64,000 bases of DNA from Adiantum capillus-veneris. Taxonomy: Eukaryota; Streptophyta; Polypodiopsida; Polypodiales; Pteridaceae. The stretch is taken from NCBI GenBank assembly GCA_014529385.2, contig CM043949.1, forward strand, positions 143,041,858-143,105,857, in the 5' to 3' direction. The notes below the pieces were generated by a model. That model had not been told where the DNA came from and searched no databases. It saw only the letters and a list, made by a program, of their open reading frames with translations. The translations under genes and the position numbers were made by a program. Of the stretch, positions 30,690 to 42,319 are shown piece by piece; the first letter of the stretch is position 1; the number at the start of each line of letters is the position of its first letter.

Positions 30690-30860
30690 TCTAGCTGGTC
30701 TAGTCTCTCGCCTTGCTGGTCTGGTCCTCTCTCGCCCTGGTCCACCCAGTCCTTGTCCTGGTCTAGTCCTCCTCGTCCCTGGTCTAGTCCTTCCTCGTCC
30801 TGGTCCAGGCTAGGTGGTCTAGTCACTCGCCTTGGTCTAGTAGAGTCTAGACCAATGTTC
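30690..30860 (+). repeat. Degenerate tandem repeat in the element B leader
   Basis: Recurring GGTCTAGTCC and CTCGTCCTGG motifs at about 15-25 bp spacing between the primer-binding site and gag. It corresponds to the element A leader at 18890-19120. Confidence 0.75.
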
Positions 30861-30912
30861 AACCAAGTGAAGGTCTTCTTGCCCAAAGCTTGGTGGGGTT
30901 GGCAGTTACTGC

Positions 30913-31980
30913 ATGACGCATACAAGGAGGTCATTGGAGCGTCAAAGTGCACTACTGAGTCCTCTGAAGTACTACCACAGACGGCGTCAACCCTTGGTGC
31001 CCAGTAGAAGCATATTAACCCCATCACCCATACCTACTCATACGGCTACCTCCATTCCTTCGACCGGTTCTACATCCTCTAGGTCACCTTCTTCGGTAAG
31101 GCTCTCCCCCATTTTGTTACAGCAAGCTAGTGAGCTACAGACTCAGGAGCAAGAGGCCATGGAGGAGCTCACGAGTGTTCTGGCAAAGGTGAACATCAAG
31201 TTCCCTACCTTTAAGGGTCTCTCCACAGAGGATGTAGACGACCATGCTCGGAGGTTTGTCTCTCTTTGCAGAGGTCGTGGCCTCAACAGAGAAGACGCAT
31301 ATGGTCTTGCAAATAAATAGTACAGTCAGTTTGCTGAGAACCACTTTACTACTTGGACCATGTTAAGACAGCAGTTCTGTGAAGCTTTCCGACCAGGGGA
31401 TGATCAAGAGAAGATTGTAGATGAGTTGGCTAACCTGTTGCTCCAGCCCAAGGAGACATTTGCAGAGCTCATGACCAGAACAAAGTCCCCGGTTGCCAAG
31501 CTGCCTCAGCAACCAGGGGAATTCATGGTGAAGAAGTGGGTAGAGAAGGCTATGCCTAAGACTTCTCAACAAAGGCTCAGAGAAAGCCTCCGTCCTGAAG
31601 CCAGTCTGGAGGACTTTGTTGCTACTGCTGCTAGAATAGAGGGAGCAAGAATGCAGTTCACTGACTCTCCTCAGTTAGATATTGCCCCTGTACTCGTGGA
31701 CAGTCCATCAGACCCCTTGAATTCCTTACGAAGGGAACTGGAAGCCCTAAAGTTACAGCAGGCCCTTCAAGAAGAGAGATCCTTCTCTCTCAGACAGGAG
31801 AAGCCTCCACATCAAGAGGCTTATGATCAACTTAAAAGAGAGTTAGAAGAGCTCAGGTCTCAGCAGGAGACTAAGGCTATGGTATGGTGTAGTTCATGCC
31901 GCTCTCCAGGACACCCTCTTAGAGGACCGTTGTCCCCTTCGCTCTTATTGCCACTTCTGCGAAAAATCGGGTCATGAAGA
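30913..31980 (+). pseudogene. Element B gag, copy 1
   Basis: It starts MTHTRRSLERQSALLSPLKY like element A. The capsid-like part continues through AKVNIKFPTFKGLSTEDVDD and RFVSLCRGRGLNREDAY. It then lacks about nine residues present in A and meets a TAG at 31318-31320 where A has a tryptophan codon. The same frame continues to 31977 (LRQQFCEAFRPGDDQEKIV, FMVKKWVEKAMPKTSQQRL) and ends in the first zinc knuckle (CSSCRSPGH), where a frameshift destroys the rest. It is nonfunctional. Confidence 0.88.
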
Positions 31981-32222
31981 TAAGGATTGTTACTATCTAA
32001 AGGGATTGCACAAAATACAGCAAAGTCTTGGTCCTACTCTCCAACAGGGGTTAGCACCAGCATCCAACATGGTTTCCCACTACGGCCATCCCAACTACAT
32101 GCCACCTGTGCTCAATACCCCTACTGTCCAAGGTATATCGAAGTACTTTCCCGACTCAAAGTTTTTATAATGCTAATGCCACCTCAACCCCTCAGAGCTT
32201 CTACACTTCAGCCTCCAACTCC

Positions 32223-33380
32223 ATGCAGCAACCACCTCGTCTCCCGTTTCGTCCTTCCAATCGGCCCATACTCTGCTACAGATGCGGAGAATATAGGCAT
32301 TATCAAAGCAAGTGTCCTTTACCTGAGGGGTCCCCTCCTTGTCGTCATTGCCCTGATTCGAAGGATCACTGCAGTAAGGATTGTCCCACGCAAAGGGCAT
32401 CCACGTCTTCAAGCTCGACTCAGAACCAGCAAGAATTCACCTTCCCGAAGATTACTGTGAACACCGTGCCTCAACCATCACCTGCTACTCATGTGGTTAA
32501 GCCACTGCAAGTGGAGGAGCCTGCTGGTGTCCTTACTCGGGCACAAAGAGCAGCTCTTGGTCTCAGTCTGCCCCAAGGTCCACCTCGCCAGTCCCCACTT
32601 CCTCAATCTGGTCTACCTGACCCAAAGGACGAGTCCTTCAAAATTGCTCAGAGCAAATCAACTTCCCTGTTATCTGACATTGATGGAGCCTTCTTGGAAG
32701 CAGTGTCTGACTTGGAACAGATTAAGGTCCCAAAGGGAGCCCAGTTCGAAGGCGCCAAGCCCACAGCAGAAGCCATTTTGAAGAATACTTTTCAGCAGGT
32801 GTCACTATACGACATGCTAAGGCTCGACGCAACACTCAGAAGTGACACCCTGTCAGTCATTCAGTCTCTGTACCCGGGGGCTCGGCCTAGTGGCGGGCAC
32901 CTCCCTGTACAGCCCTCAGAGTCTTATTTGATTTCCTATCCAACTGCTCCCCTCACCGATTATAAAAGTCCTCGTCTCACTGTATCTATTCTTGGGCACC
33001 AGCTATCCGGTGTCATCGTTGATGGTAGATCTGGAATCAATTTGATGCCCGAATTCACTATAATGGCCTTAGGTCTACAGCCTACCCGACCTGCTCCTTT
33101 CACTGTTACATTGGCCGATCAGAGAACAGTCTACCCAATGGGCATAGTCGACAAGGTGCCTCTGAAGCTTCAAGATTTCACTTTTAACTTGGATTTTGTG
33201 GTAGTTAATCTTCCCCAGGTAGAGGGAGGTTATCCCTTGCTGATTGGTAGGCCATGGTTGGGACATACGAAAGCACTTCACGATTGGGGAAACGACGCCA
33301 TGTGTATACATACTCCTGGCTCTCCAATGCAACAAATTCGTCTCGAAGGAGGTATGGATCCGGTCGTTCAGCATAGCTAA
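32223..33380 (+). CDS. Element B zinc knuckles and protease, copy 1
   Basis: The 385-codon frame has two zinc knuckles (CYRCGEYRHYQSKC and CRHCPDSKDHCSKDC, residues about 18-54) and the linker GVLTRAQRAALGLSLP. The protease active-site region reads VIVDGRSGINLMPEF, where copy 2 and element A read VDGGSG; the glycine-to-arginine change beside the catalytic aspartate probably harms activity. LLIGRPWLGHTKALHDWGND closes the domain. The frame ends at VQHS-stop, where a deletion joins it to RT. Confidence 0.85.
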   Translation: MQQPPRLPFRPSNRPILCYRCGEYRHYQSKCPLPEGSPPCRHCPDSKDHCSKDCPTQRASTSSSSTQNQQEFTFPKITVNTVPQPSPATHVVKPLQVEEPAGVLTRAQRAALGLSLPQGPPRQSPLPQSGLPDPKDESFKIAQSKSTSLLSDIDGAFLEAVSDLEQIKVPKGAQFEGAKPTAEAILKNTFQQVSLYDMLRLDATLRSDTLSVIQSLYPGARPSGGHLPVQPSESYLISYPTAPLTDYKSPRLTVSILGHQLSGVIVDGRSGINLMPEFTIMALGLQPTRPAPFTVTLADQRTVYPMGIVDKVPLKLQDFTFNLDFVVVNLPQVEGGYPLLIGRPWLGHTKALHDWGNDAMCIHTPGSPMQQIRLEGGMDPVVQHS

Positions 33381-35267
33381 GCCGGTCAGAGGACGGGCTT
33401 ACAAACTGAATCCCAAGTATGCAGAAGCAGTCAAAATCGAGTTGGAAAAAATTCAAGAAGCAGGTATTATTGTACCAGTAGAGCACTCAGAATGGTTGTC
33501 CCGTATGGTTATTGCCCCAAAGAAGCAGTCCAACAAAATTCGAGTTTGCGTCGACTACCGGGCTCTGAATAAGGTCACAATCCCGGATGGATTTCCGACC
33601 CCTTTTACTGAGAGAGTCCTCGAAGATGTCGCTGGCCATGTAGTGTATAGTTTTATGGACAGGTTCAACGGCTACAATCAGTTAGGAATACATCCTGACG
33701 ACCAAATCAAAACAGCTTTTGTGACTCCCTGGGGTATTTTCATCTACACTAGAATGTCTTTTGGGCTTAAAAATGCACCGCCTTCTTTAAATCGCACAGT
33801 ATATCTCATCTTTTGTCCTCTCCTTACTGATGACCTTCGCATATTCATGGACGACTTTTCCACCTTCTCCGGTACTCAATGTTCGACCCCAGTAGAAAAT
33901 CTAAAGGAGCATCTTGCTCAGCTCTCTGCAGTCTTCCTCAGGTGCAGAGAGGTACGTTTGAAGCTCAATCCGAACAAGTGTCATTTTTTGGTCAGCAAGG
34001 GCACACTGTTGGGCCATGTGGTGTCTGCTCAAGGTTTAGCACCTGACCCAGAGAAGATAGTGGTCATCTTGAAGTTACCTCCTCCCATAAATCCCAAAGG
34101 TGTTCAGAGCTTTGTGGGCCACACCGGCTATCATCGCAGGTTTATACGTATGTATGCACAGGTGGCTCAACCATTGATCCGGCTCACCAGTGTTTCCGTT
34201 CCCTTCCAGTGGTCAACACCCGAGGCTGAAGCATTTGCATACCTCAAAAAACGCCTCACTGAAGCGCCTATTCTAGTTGCCCCGGATTGGGCCCTACCTT
34301 TTCATGTGCATACAGATGCCAGTCTGCTGGCTGTGGGTGCTGTGCTGACTCAGCCTAGCAAAGAGTTCAACTTGGATCGCCTCGTACAGTATGCAAGTCG
34401 CTTGCTCACCAAAGCAGAGCGCAACTATAGCACCACAGAGAGGGAAGGTTTGGCTATAGTGTATGCTCTACAAAAATTTCGTCACTATTTGCTAGGGGTC
34501 CACTTCACAATTATTACTGATCACCATGCCTTGCGCTATCTGCTTAATAAGCCACAGGTCGCAGGTCGAGTATGGCGATGGCTCCTCCTATTCCAAGAGT
34601 TTGATTTTGAAGTGGTACTCCGTCCTGGTAAGCATCATGTAATGGTCGACCACCTCTCTCGCATTCACACACGTGAAGAAGCTATCGGGATTGTGGATGA
34701 CTTTCCAGATAGCAGTCTTTTTAAAATAGATACAACACCGGAATGGTACGGCGAGGTCTTACATTTTCTATCTACTGGGTTGTACCCAGAGAAGGCATCT
34801 CCACTGCAGAAGAGGATATTGGTGTTGAAGTCCAGGCCTTTCACTCTGATTGGGGGCCAGCTCTACAAATCGGGACCAGATGGTGTTCTGAAGCGTTGTG
34901 TCTCGCCTCATGAGGTGGAGCATATTCTGGAGGATGCCCACAATGGTCCCACTGGTGGCCATTACCCTGGTCACATCACCGCCCAAAAGATTCTACAGAG
35001 TGGTCTATGGTGGTCCCACGTTTTTAAGGATGCAATAGCATATTCTAAGGTTTGTGATGTGTGCCAGCGCTGTGGGCCGAAGCCAAGTAAGCAATCCAAC
35101 TGTCCTCTGCAGGTCTCGATGGCGTGGATATCTTTTGAGAGATGGGGCTTGGACTTTGTGGGTCCAATATATCCCCCGGCTCAACAAGGTAATCGCAAAT
35201 ATTTGCTAGTGGCTACAGACTATGCAACAAAGAGGGCAGAGGTACTGGCGACAGTAGATTGCACTGG
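33381..35267 (+). pseudogene. Element B RT, RNase H and truncated integrase, copy 1
   Basis: The long frame (open from 33244 to 35394) holds RT with RVCVDYRALNKVTIP, FMDRFNGYNQLGIHPDDQ, MSFGLKNAPP and the catalytic FMDDF (33844-33858). RNase H follows (HVHTDASLLAVGAVL, AERNYSTTEREGLAIVYAL, ITDHHALRYLL), then the integrase HHCC zinc domain (AHNGPTGGH, CDVCQRCG) and the first DDE aspartate (RWGLDFVGP). At VDCTG integrase stops abruptly and gag copy 2 begins. There is one RNase H and no chromodomain. The FMDD reading and RT frame are intact, but integrase is cut. Confidence 0.9.
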
Positions 35268-36944
35268 ACAGTCCATCAGACCCCTTGAATTCCTTACGAA
35301 GGGAACTGGAAGCCCTAAAGTTACAGCAGGCCCTTCAAGAAGAGAGATCCTTCTCTCTCAGACAGGAGAAGCCTCCACATCAAGAGGCTTATGATCAACT
35401 TAAAAGAGAGTTAGAAGAGCTCAGGTCTCAGCAGGAGACTAAGGCTATGGTATGGTGTAGTTCATGCCGCTCTCCAGGACACCCTCTTAGAGGACCGTTG
35501 TCCCCTTCGCTCTTATTGCCACTTCTGCGAAAAATCGGGTCATGAAGATAAGGATTGTTACTATCTAAAGGGATTGCACAAAATACAGCAAAGTCTTGGT
35601 CCTACTCTCCAACAGGGGTTAGCACCAGCATCCAACATGGTTTCCCACTACGGCCATCCCAACTACATGCCACCTGTGCTCAATACCCCTACTGTCCAAG
35701 GTATATCGAAGTACTTTCCCGACTCAAAGTTTTTATAATGCTAATGCCACCTCAACCCCTCAGAGCTTCTACACTTCAGCCTCCAACTCCATGCAGCAAC
35801 CACCTCGTCTCCCGTTTCGTCCTTCCAATCGGCCCATACTCTGCTACAGATGCGGAGAATATAGGCATTATCAAAGCAAGTGTCCTTTACCTGAGGGGTC
35901 CCCTCCTTGTCGTCATTGCCCTGATTCGAAGGATCACTGCAGTAAGGATTGTCCCACGCAAAGGGCATCCACGTCTTCAAGCTCGACTCAGAACCAGCAA
36001 GAATTCACCTTCCCGAAGATTACTGTGAACACCGTGCCTCAACCATCACCTGCTACTCATGTGGTTAAGCCACTGCAAGTGGAGGAGCCTGCTGGTGTCC
36101 TTACTCGGGCACAAAGAGCAGCTCTTGGTCTCAGTCTGCCCCAAGGTCCACCTCGCCAGTCCCCACTTCCTCAATCTGGTCTACCTGACCCAAAGGACGA
36201 GTCCTTCAAAATTGCTCAGAGCAAACCAACTTCCCTGTTATCTGACATTGATGGAGCCTTCTTGGAAGCAGTGGTTGACTTGGAACAGATTAAGATCCCA
36301 AAGGGAGCCCAGTTCGAAGGCGCCAAGCCCACAACAGAAGCCATTTTGAAGAATACTTTTCAGCAGGTGTCACTATACGACATGCTAAGGCTCGACGCAA
36401 CACTCAGGAGTGACACCCTGTCAGTCATTCAGTCTCTGTACCCGGGGGTTGGGCCTAGTGGCGGGCACCTCCCTGTACAGCCCTCAGAGTCTTATTTGAT
36501 TTCCTATCCAACTGCTCCCCTCACCGATTATAAAATTCCTCGTCTCACTGTATCTATTCTTGGGCACCAGCTATCTGGGGTCATCGTTGATGGTGGATCT
36601 GGAATCAATTTGATGTCCGAATTCACTATGATGGCCTTAGGTCTACAGCCTACCCGACCTGCTCCTTTCACTGTTACATTGGCCGATCAGAGAACAGTCT
36701 ACCCAGTGGGCATAGTCGACAAGGTGCCTCTGAAGAATCAAGATTTCACTTTTAACTTGGCTTTTGTGGTAGTTAGTCTTCCCCAGGTAGAGGGAGGTTA
36801 TCCCTTGCTGATTGGTAGGCCATGGTTGTGACATACGAAAGCACTTCACGATTGGGGAAACGACGCCATGTGGATACATACTCCTGGCTCTCCAATACAA
36901 CAAATTCGTCTCGAAGGAGGTATGGATCCGGTCGTTCAGCATAG
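35268..36944 (+). pseudogene. Element B partial duplication: gag C-terminus and protease, copy 2
   Basis: From GGACAGTCCATCAGACCCC the sequence repeats 31697-33372 almost base for base, at an offset of about 3571 bp. It includes the same zinc-knuckle frameshift. The protease here keeps VIVDGGSGINLM but has a TGA at about 36830 (LIGRPWL-stop) where copy 1 reads glycine. The copies differ by few substitutions, so the duplication is recent relative to the decay of the gag. Confidence 0.92.
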
Positions 36945-37728
36945 CTCTTTGTCAGTAGAGTCCAACCCTGACTTGGAGCAGTCGGTCCCTCCTGATGGGT
37001 CCGATGAAGACTTACTGCAATGGTTAGAAGCTACCTCTTCGATGCCATGCTATGTAGTCTCTTTTCAACCTTTGCCAACAGATGCACCCTCTCCCCCTGA
37101 TCCTAGACCTGAAGCCAGTAATCCCAGTCAGCCAAGTGCGCTAGAACCAAGTGGACCGGTCTCTAGTGACCATCCTTCAGAGCGTCCCTTGATAAAAACC
37201 GTCGGCCTCGATGAGCCTATAGCCCACCATAGAAGGGGGAAAAAGTCTCCCTTGCAAGAGTTGGCCAACACCCCAGCTCCTTCCTTAGCCTCCACTCCAT
37301 CTGACTCTCCATCCATGCTGGAGCACTTTGAGGTATCTGAGGATTTACCATTCACAGAGCTTCCATCAGGATGGTTGCAGGAAGAGTATGCTGATTTCAA
37401 CATTGATCAGACGCCAGCTCATAATGTCCAGAAGCTCACAGAGGCGGCACGGTCTTCTCTCCCTAACGCAGCCTCGCCCACTGCACCGCCTGACCCAGTC
37501 AGAGAGGTCAACCTAGGCGGCCCTGACAACCATCAGCCCAGCATGTTAGCCGCTTGGTTATGGGATCACCCCGCTCTACTCGACCCGGTAATCTCTTTCG
37601 TGCGATCTTTCAAGGATATGTTTGCTTGGTCTTACCACGATTTGGAAGGAACCCCAGCAGAGCTAGGAGTCCACACAATTCCTCTGGTTGAGGGGCTAAG
37701 CCGGTCAAAGGACGGGCTTACAAACTGA
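36868..37728 (+). pseudogene. Element B protease-RT spacer, copy 2
   Basis: The 286-codon frame keeps the spacer that copy 1 has lost: acidic and proline-rich (SVPPDGSDEDLLQWLEATSS, SFQPLPTDAPSPPDPRP), then RRGKKSPLQEL, which element A also has. It ends in the pre-RT motif MFAWSYHDLEGTPAELGVHT. A frame change at about 37695-37728 separates it from RT. Confidence 0.75.
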
Positions 37729-38573
37729 ATCCCAAGTATGCAGAAGCAGTCAAAATCGAGTTGGAAAAAATGTAAGAAGCAGGTATTATTGTACCAGTAG
37801 AGCACTCAGAATGGTCGTCCCCTATGGTTATTGCCCCAAAGAAGCAGTCCAACAAAATTCGAGTTTGCGTCGACTACCGGGCTCTGAATAAGGTCACAAT
37901 CCCGGATGGAATTCCGACCCCTTTTACTGAGAGAGTCCTCGAAGATGTCGCTGGCCATGTACTGTATAGTTTTATGGACGGGTTCAGCGGCTACAATCAG
38001 TTAGGAATACATCCTGACGACCAAATCAAAATAGCTTTTGTGACTCCCTGGGTATTTTCATCTACACTAGAATGTCTTTTGGGCTTAAAAATGCACCGCC
38101 TTCTTTCAATCGCACAGTATATCTCATCTTTTGTCCTCTGCTTACTGATGATCTTCGCATATTCATGGACGACTTTTCCACCTTCTCGGGTACTCAATGT
38201 TCGACCCCAGTAGAAAATCTAAAGGAGCATCTTGCTCAGCTCTCTGCAGTCTTCCTCAGGTGCAGAGAGGCACGTTTGAAGCTCAATCCGAACAAGTGTC
38301 ATTTTTTGGTCACCGAGGGCACACTGTCGGGCCATGTGGTGTCTGCTCAAGGTTTAGCACCTGACCCAGAGAAGATAGTGGCCATCTTGAAGTTACCTCC
38401 TCCCATAAATCCCAAAGGTGTTCAGAGCTTTGTGGGCCACACCGGCTATCATCGTAGGTTTATACGTATGTATGCACAGGTGACTCAACCATTGACCCGG
38501 CTCACCAGTGTTGCCGTTCCCTTCCAGTGGTCAACACCCGAGGCTAAAGCATTTGCATACCTCGCAGATGGAA
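37700..38573 (+). pseudogene. Element B RT, copy 2 (truncated)
   Basis: This repeats 33381-34250. It has a TAA in the EKM-stop-EAG segment near 37770 and a single-G loss in CCCTGGG (about 38050) that shifts the frame between 37824-38213 and 38072-38584. The FMDDF motif is present. The RT thumb ends at PEAKAFAYL near 38570, where unrelated DNA begins. Confidence 0.9.
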
Positions 38574-39060
38574 GTTCAGTGTGAACTTGGTTTGGGTCTT
38601 GGAAGAAGGAGGCCGAGGAATTTGATGACTCAATACCTGCATGATGGCTTTCCTCTTCTTTTGGTTCTTTACAGCTTCTTCTTCTTCATCCTCTTCCTCT
38701 TCCTTGTTGCTCGAAGACTCTGAGTCGGAAGCAGAGCTTGAGTCGGACGCCTTGTAATTTCATCATTGTGATCAGTGGAGGACACATCTGTGAGGCCATG
38801 GCTGGAGGTATCCACATCCTCTTCCTCTGCAGAACTTTGGGATGTCTCAGTTGGCCTCTCTGGAGAGAGAGCTCTTTTCTTCCTTGTTTGCTTGTACCAG
38901 CCATCGTAAAGAAAGCTCCCTGGTTGTGTCAATCTGCAGTGTGCAGGGTGAACTCTGGAAAAGCTTGATTAAGCAAGAAGCGAGTAGCTTGTCCTTTCAA
39001 CAACGATAAATGCTTGAAAGCACGCGATGGATGCAAAAAAAAGCGATGGATGTTTGAAAG
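38574..39060. other. Unassigned segment after RT copy 2
   Basis: A minus-strand frame (38669-38932, 87 codons) is Ser/Glu/Thr-rich with a basic KRKRMKKKKL end. I recognise no domain. Short repeats of GCGATGGATG occur at 39020-39075. Confidence 0.4.
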
Positions 39061-39104
39061 CAAGCGATGGATGCAGGCGGAATTGGGCGAGGGGTTTAGT
39101 TAGG

Positions 39105-39425
39105 ACGAGGGGTTTGGGTAGGTTAAGGGCGAGGGGATGGGTAGAGGATAGGGGCGAGGGGGTTAGGGAGGGTAGTGGCGAGGGGAGAGAGTGGATAGGG
39201 GCGAGGGGGTTGAGGGTGGGTAGGGGCGAGGGGAGAGAGTGGATAGGGGCGAGGGGTGAGAGGGTAGGTAGGGGTGAGGGGGTTGGGATAGGGTAGGGGT
39301 GAGCAGTAAGGGAGGGTAGGTAGGGGTGAGGGGGTTGGGATAGGGTAGGGGCGAGGGGGTGTGGAGAGGGTAGGGGCGAGGGGAGAAAGGGAGGGTAGGG
39401 GCGAGGGGTTGGGATAGGGTAGGTG
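39105..39425 (+). repeat. G-rich minisatellite in element B
   Basis: Irregular units around GGGTAGGGGCGAGGGG, as at 15535-15975. The plus strand is G-rich and nearly C-free except in GCGAG. Confidence 0.93.
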
Positions 39426-40166
39426 CCTCACTTAAAGTCTTTCAGGAAAGCACCAATACAGGGAACTCGGGGTAAAAAGCAATATTGGGTAGGGTTGAGT
39501 GAAAAAGCAAAGCTAGCAGTAAGCAAGCAAGAAGCAGTAAGTGAAAGCACAAAGCAATATAGTAAGGAGCAACTAGTTGCAGCAGCGGCTTGGAGTCCAA
39601 GGTAGAGAGAGAGAGACATAGAGAGAGAGGGATAGAGAGTGTAGATGTGGCAGAATTTATAGCCAATGGCCTATCAGGGCTTCCACCTGATATAGTGCTT
39701 GTGAGCAGTGTGAGAGAGATGTGCCAGAATATCGAGAAGATCCATATTCTATCTGATTAGAGTTGTACTCGCCAATTTGAAGAAATCCACAAAGAGAGGG
39801 AGAGGGGTAAAGCTGTAAGGACCAGAGATGGAGATACCTAGGATACAGATAGACACGGAGACAGAGAGAAACAGGAAGCTGATTATCTAATCAATTTGTG
39901 AATTCCAATAATTAAAAAGAAAAAATTCGAGAGTAGTTGGAATCCAATTCGAATTATATCAACAGTCAATGTGAGGTGAGAAGGAGTTTGATGCATGCAT
40001 AAAACATGAGAATTTTTACGATAACACAAATTACAACTGAGATGAGAACTTGAGATAAGGTAAATCTGAGAAGAGGGTTAATTGATCGATGGAGAGAGCC
40101 GAAAATTGAGACGGGACAGTCATACAGTTGTATGTGGGAGTTATAACACAGCCAGATTCTATAGAG
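39426..40166. other. No recognisable gene
   Basis: A purine-rich plus strand (AGAGAGAGACATAGAG) and short frames only. It leads to the end of the inverted integrase fragment. Confidence 0.45.
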
Positions 40167-40685
40167 TCAGGCAAGTGAGTGATAGCACTTTATTCTTGAT
40201 CCATTTACCAGTGGCAAAGGAACCCCTTCCAAACTGACTAACTGCACAGCCCCCTGTGGCAAAATCTCCTGTACCTTGAAAGGCCCTTGCCAGGCTGGGA
40301 TCAACTTCTTGGCTTTCTTCAGATACTTAGCTTGATAGAGTAGCATCAGCGAGCCTTGTATTATTTTCGGCCGTCGGAGATGGCGATCATGCCACGCTTT
40401 GCGACGAATCTGCTCGGCTTGCAGAGCATGTAAAGCTAAACGGCGACTTTCATCCAATAAGGTGAGACGGGATATAGAAGCAGATTCCATGCCCCAACTT
40501 GCACGCAGACTGTCCACCCTAGGGGATCCGGAGTTGAACTCAAATGGAGCTATGGCTTCCAAACTTAAAGCGAGTTGAAAAGGCGTGTGATTCGTTGTTG
40601 CTTTGAAAGATGTGCGGTATGCCCAAAGAGTGCCGTGCACAACCTGAGCCCACGATGCTGGATGGAGATGACATGCTTTCGGCCA
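40167..40685 (-). pseudogene. Inverted integrase C-terminal fragment
   Basis: The minus-strand frame reads HGTLWAYRTSFKATTNHTPF, FEFNSGSPRVDSLRASWG and RRKAWHDRHLRRPKI. It ends AWQGPFKVQEILPQGAVQL and VNGSRIKCYHSLA-stop. This is the end of a Ty3 integrase (GPF/Y-like module) with no chromodomain. It is a better-preserved homologue of 2217-2480. Upstream it joins directly to the duplicated segment 40690-41087, so the catalytic core is missing. Confidence 0.85.
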
Positions 40686-40689
40686 TGTG

Positions 40690-41087
40690 TCTAGTTTGCC
40701 TCTTTAGAGTTAATTCCTAGTACCCACCGACTTATAAGTGTAGCGAGGGGGCCTAAATGAATTTGAATTGAGCCTAAACACCCTTTTATCGCGCTCGGAT
40801 TCCAGTGCCAAATGGCTCGACCATCTTGTGGCAACCTGCCCTTCCCAATTGCGGGTGAAACTCTCAACGTCCGCCGTTTCACACTAACCCGCAATGTCCA
40901 ACCATTTGTGACTTCAAAAAGAGGACCCCAAAAATGTGGCATGTACGTCAAACCTCCATACATAGGCCAAAGTGCCATTCCATTAAATGTAACGAGATGG
41001 TGTTGGGAGCCTAGTCTAAGTAAATGGCATCCATAAGCAATGGGATGGGCTTTGTCTGTTGATGAGCCTTGGATGAGTTCCTCCTCT
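40690..41087 (-). repeat. Inverted copy of the 259-665 segment
   Basis: The reverse complement of 259-665 with few differences, including the open frame 40978-40691. The breakpoint to integrase is at ACACATGGC. Confidence 0.85.
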
Positions 41088-41252
41088 TGTAGTGCGGATA
41101 ACGTGTCGTGCTCTCTACAGTGTGGGTGCTCCTCAGTGCAATGTGCGTGACAATCTCACTCAACAAATGGAAACTCACTCAAACAGAATGAAACACAGAA
41201 ACAATGGATAACAACAGAACAACAAAGGCACAACATTGGACCAGAACATGTG
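41088..41252 (-). repeat. Truncated A/B-family LTR (minus orientation)
   Basis: The last 165 bp of the LTR, ending at TGTAGTGCGG (41088) on the plus strand. It is cut at CCAGAACATGTG (41252), where the G-family LTR begins. Confidence 0.88.
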
Positions 41253-41253
41253 A

Positions 41254-42297
41254 ACAATGTCCACTCAAGAGCTTCTTCTAGAGAGGTTGAGCTCGGCTTC
41301 TCAAGCTATAGCATAGTGCTCTTGCTTAAGGCTCTCACCTTTTTGTGCTAGCTACACCTTCCTTTTATAGCAATTTTGAGGGCTAGGGTTACTCCTCTAA
41401 CCATGGTTGGGTTAGATTTTCAGCACTTTTCTAATTTCTTTTGCTTGGAATTATCAAGAAGTTGGTGGGGATAGATGAAGAAGAGAGAGAGGAGAGAAGT
41501 GGAGGTGATAGGACTTTTCATACTAAGTTAGTGTTAGTAAATTAGTAGAGTTAGTATTTTTATTGATTTACAAATGAAATTGGATATTTACAATGGGAGT
41601 ATTCATGTAGGATACGAATAAGGAAGAAAAAACTCTTAATAGGTAAGAAACATGGATTTCTTACAATGTCGATGCTCCAAGTGTCTTGAGTAGGGTCAAT
41701 TTTGACGCTTGTTGACGGTCCACTAGCTTTGACGGTACGTTTTTTCTCCACTCTTGACCTTCCTTGGGAGCCAAGGTAAGTGAACATGAGTAATCAATCA
41801 CCATGATGCTGTCTTTCAAGAGAAGAGGCTGAATTTTGTGTTTTTTTTATAAATATGGGTAATATGGAAGAGAAAAAATGAGAGTAGGTGATCAATTTTG
41901 GAATGGAAGTGTGTGTAGGAGACATGAGTTCACCATGGTTTCTCTTATTCTTCAAGGTTGAGAAGAAGATGAGTAGGGTGCAGAGAGGAGTGGTGAGAGA
42001 GGTGGGGATGGTGAGTGGAGAGGTGTGTGTGAAAGAGGAAAATGGTAAAGTGGAAGAGGGAGTGTGGCTGCATAGCATGGGACTCTGAGGACTTATATTT
42101 TTTTATTTTTTTGGCTCAACTAGCCCAGTGACTAGCTAATTGAGGGTTTTTAAGAAGATATGAGAAAAGTCCCCTCACTCACACACGCCTATGTACAGTG
42201 AAATGGTAGGGATAGCCACAGTTTTTGGATGATTTTGGTAGGGTGGGTTAACTCACTATGGCAATTACGGAGAGCCGGAAAACGGCTATCATTAGCC
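41254..42297 (-). repeat. G-family LTR, 3' copy (internally deleted, truncated)
   Basis: This aligns with 48955-50795 but lacks about 800 bp: the text jumps at about 42082-42095 from CATAGCATGGGA to CTTATATTTTT. It also lacks the far 3' part. A TATAAAAGG promoter-like box lies at about 41370 on the minus strand. Confidence 0.8.
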
Positions 42298-42319
42298 CTT
42301 TCTCAGGATGATGGTATAT

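Noticed and set aside
39027-39431. Arg/Gly- or Pro/Leu-rich ORFs in the element B minisatellite
   Set aside because: Low-complexity translation on both strands without a recognisable start or domain.
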